Origin: Acidobacteriota bacterium
Lineage (GTDB): Bacteria > Acidobacteriota > Terriglobia > Terriglobales > Acidobacteriaceae
Reading direction: 5' to 3'
NCBI GenBank assembly: GCA_021780095.1
Contig: JAJXZK010000037.1
Span: 1-17,658, forward strand
Length of the DNA stretch: 17,658 nucleotides
Made by a program: the position numbers and the translations under genes. Shown here one piece after another: positions 15,854 to 17,658 of this stretch (the first letter of the stretch is position 1; each line of letters begins with the position of its first letter). Below the pieces are notes generated by a model, which was not told where the DNA came from, did not search any database, and was given only the letters and a program-made list of their open reading frames with translations.

Positions 15854-15904
15854 TCATTTTCCTTGACTGTGGGTTGCCTCTGGGAAATCGGCGGGCCGCC
15901 TACG

Positions 15905-15910
15905 TATAAT
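15905..15910 (+). promoter_or_regulatory. Perfect -10 box at purS
   Basis: TATAAT ends 9 nt before the purS ATG, so the expected start site is about 3 nt before the ATG. No Shine-Dalgarno sequence is visible and no good -35 box is at the right spacing. Confidence 0.5.
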
Positions 15911-15919
15911 TCAGTCACG

Positions 15920-16165
15920 ATGAAGGCCCATGTGTACGTAATGCTTCGCAAGACCGTGCTGGACCCCCAGGGGCAGACCATCCACGGAGCTCTTCGAAAG
16001 ATGCAATATCACGGTGTCGAAGATGTCCGCCAGGGCAAGTATTTCGTCCTGACCCTCAGCGACGCGCTGGCATTGCCCGAAGCGCAGCTGGAAGTGGAGC
16101 GAATTGCCCGCGAAGTGCTCGTCAACCCCGTGATTGAAGAGTACACGTATCGACTGGAACCGTGA
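15920..16165 (+). CDS. purS: Phosphoribosylformylglycinamidine synthase subunit PurS
   Basis: PurS is the small subunit that bridges PurL and the glutaminase PurQ, supporting ammonia transfer in the FGAR-to-FGAM step of purine synthesis. The 81-residue length is typical, as are the opening MKAHVYVMLRKTVLDPQG (strand, then xDPQG turn), ALRKMQYHGVEDVRQGKYF and the end VEEYTYRLEP-like VIEEYTYRLEP. A longer frame back to 15740 exists, but the family begins at this ATG and the extra sequence is antisense to ppa. purL and purQ do not follow; glmS does, after 215 nt. A perfect TATAAT lies 9 nt before the ATG, suggesting a nearly leaderless transcript. Confidence 0.93.
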   Translation: MKAHVYVMLRKTVLDPQGQTIHGALRKMQYHGVEDVRQGKYFVLTLSDALALPEAQLEVERIAREVLVNPVIEEYTYRLEP

Positions 16166-16364
16166 GCGGAAACTTTTTTGCTGGCGGTTTCCCCGATCGC
16201 CAATAGCCGGCTGGCAATCGAATCGGCCTCCTGGTTTGACATTCGAACTACAAGATTTGGTCGGGCATTTCTTGGCTAGATCGCGTGCCTTCAAATCTAA
16301 GTTCGCAATCGGGGATGAAACTTCTTTAGCTCGCGCTTGCTGCCAACGGGCTAACCCGCCCTCG

Positions 16365-16370
16365 TACAAT
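16365..16370 (+). promoter_or_regulatory. Candidate -10 box at glmS
   Basis: TACAAT ends 10 nt before the glmS ATG, placing the start site about 4 nt upstream of the ATG. A GGGA (16372-16375) could serve as ribosome site only for a longer transcript, for example read-through from purS. Confidence 0.4.
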
Positions 16371-16380
16371 TGGGACAGCT

Positions 16381-17658
16381 ATGTGCGGCATTGTCGGTTA
16401 TGTGGGCAGTAAAGATCCTGTCCCGGTGATCCTGGAGGGACTGCGGCGGCTGGAATACCGCGGCTACGATTCTGCGGGCATTGCCGTTGCCGGCGGGCCG
16501 GATGGACTGGAATTACGTCGTGCGCCGGGCAAACTAAAAAATCTAGAAGAGGTGTTACGCCAGCAGCCGCTGCACGGAACCTATGGCATCGGCCACACGC
16601 GCTGGGCGACCCATGGTCGGCCGACAGAAGAGAATGCGCATCCGCATCGTGATTGCAGCGGACGGCTGGTCGTGGTGCATAACGGCATTGTCGAGAACTA
16701 TCTGCAACTGAAACATGCGCTGGCAGCGAAGGGTCACAGGTTTGTCACTGAGACAGATACAGAAATCATCGCGCACCTGATTGAGTCGGAATTAACCGCG
16801 GCAAAAGAAAATGGTCAAGCGATTCAACTGGAAGAAGCGGTGCGACGTGCCGTTCGCCAATTGACGGGAGCGTTTGCCATCGGCGTTCTTTCGGCCGATT
16901 TTCCGCAGACGTTGATTGCGGCGCGCAGTGGACCGCCTGCGGTCATTGGCCTAGGCGATGGAGAATATTTCATGGCCTCCGACGTGCCGGGAATTTTGCA
17001 CCACACGCGCAAGCTGTATTTTCTGGCCGATGGCGACATGGCCATCCTGACGCCGCAGGGTGTCACCCTAACGGATTTCAATGGCAATCTGATCGAACGC
17101 AAAGTGCAGAATATCCTGTGGGATCCGATTCAGGCGGAAAAGGGCGGCTACAAGCACTTCATGCTGAAGGAGATTTTCGAGCAGGGAAGAGCGGTGCGCG
17201 ACACCACCCTGAGTCGCGTCTCCTTCGACACGGGCAGAATCTTTCTCGATGAAATGCAGATTTCGGAAGCCGAGTTCCGCGCAGCGACAAAAATCAACAT
17301 CGCCGCGTGCGGCACCAGCTGGCATGCGGGCCTGGTCGGCAAATATATGATCGAACGGCTGGCGCGTCTGCCGGTCGAAGTCGATTATGCGAGCGAGTAT
17401 CGCTATCGCGATCCCATCGCCGACCCGAAGGCGATCGGCCTGCTGATTACGCAGTCTGGCGAGACCGCCGACACCATTGCGGCGCAACGGGAAATTGCGT
17501 CCAAAGGTTCACGAACGCTGGCGATCTGCAATGTCGTGGGCGCGATGATCGCGCGCGAGGCGAACGGCTCCATTTACACACATGCCGGGCCGGAAATCGG
17601 TGTCGCTTCGACCAAGGCGTTTACGGCGCAACTGACGGCGCTGTTTATTCTGGCGCTC
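16381..17658 (+). CDS. glmS: Glutamine-fructose-6-phosphate aminotransferase, 3' end cut by window edge
   Basis: GlmS makes glucosamine-6-phosphate from fructose-6-phosphate and glutamine, the entry step to UDP-GlcNAc for peptidoglycan and lipopolysaccharide. The first 426 of about 610 residues are present. The glutaminase domain (1 to about 230) begins MCGIVGYVG, with Cys2 as nucleophile after Met removal, and shows [32 protein letters not shown] and the TETDTE segment. The first sugar-isomerase (SIS) domain begins near 290, with CGTSWHAG at about 310 and SGETADT at about 360. The frame stays open to the last base. No glmS ribozyme is seen in the 215-nt gap upstream; that gap shows only a 6-bp GGAAAC/GTTTCC inverted repeat (16168-16192). 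Confidence 0.96.
   Translation, partial: MCGIVGYVGSKDPVPVILEGLRRLEYRGYDSAGIAVAGGPDGLELRRAPGKLKNLEEVLRQQPLHGTYGIGHTRWATHGRPTEENAHPHRDCSGRLVVVHNGIVENYLQLKHALAAKGHRFVTETDTEIIAHLIESELTAAKENGQAIQLEEAVRRAVRQLTGAFAIGVLSADFPQTLIAARSGPPAVIGLGDGEYFMASDVPGILHHTRKLYFLADGDMAILTPQGVTLTDFNGNLIERKVQNILWDPIQAEKGGYKHFMLKEIFEQGRAVRDTTLSRVSFDTGRIFLDEMQISEAEFRAATKINIAACGTSWHAGLVGKYMIERLARLPVEVDYASEYRYRDPIADPKAIGLLITQSGETADTIAAQREIASKGSRTLAICNVVGAMIAREANGSIYTHAGPEIGVASTKAFTAQLTALFILAL

Noticed and set aside
15740..15919. N-terminal extension of purS by 60 residues
   Set aside because: Antisense to the 5' part of ppa, absent from the PurS family; the TATAAT would lie inside the coding sequence.
16166..16380. glmS ribozyme
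   Set aside because: The conserved pseudoknotted core is not visible, and the 5' leader appears only a few bases long.
16134..16412. 92-residue frame across the purS-glmS gap
   Set aside because: Overlaps the end of purS and the start of glmS in another frame and shows no domain.

Overview
The window looks like chromosomal DNA of a GC-rich, Gram-negative-type bacterium, most likely an Acidobacteriota member (Terriglobia/Koribacter-like). This is inferred from the DUF6599-type protein, the exported carboxypeptidase-regulatory/TPR protein, the LolA-like protein and the gene mix; no rRNA is present to confirm it. I see no phage, transposase, CRISPR array, tRNA or rRNA. The content is mostly housekeeping and cell-envelope genes.

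Layout. Positions 1-5982 read rightward: the tail of a DUF2007-type gene, a 494-base non-coding gap, queC (queuosine precursor), an exported TPR protein closed by a hairpin, moeA and moaC (molybdenum cofactor), and an MscS-family channel. Positions 6011-13807 read leftward: recX, alaS, a TPR-AMIN-Amidase_3 cell-wall amidase, a DUF6599-type membrane-anchored protein 30 nt behind it, and a small SdpI-family membrane protein. A LolA-like exported protein (+) then converges with ppa (-) on a 19-bp bidirectional terminator. purS (+) is divergent from ppa, and glmS (+) runs off the right edge.

Functional links. moeA and moaC act in one pathway. The amidase and DUF6599-type gene look like an operon. 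purS and glmS are both tied to glutamine-dependent amidotransfer, but PurS's partners PurL and PurQ are not here. ppa serves biosynthesis generally.

Points that stand out: (1) the SdpI gene has a compact control region with three TTCAGG half-sites, a near-consensus promoter, about 47 nt of leader and a strong intrinsic terminator ending 30 nt before the start codon, as in an attenuator, riboswitch or small RNA; (2) alaS carries about 65 extra residues inside a patch of low GC and unusual codons; (3) moaC, alaS, purS and glmS have a -10-like hexamer ending only 7-10 nt before the ATG, predicting leaderless or nearly leaderless mRNAs.
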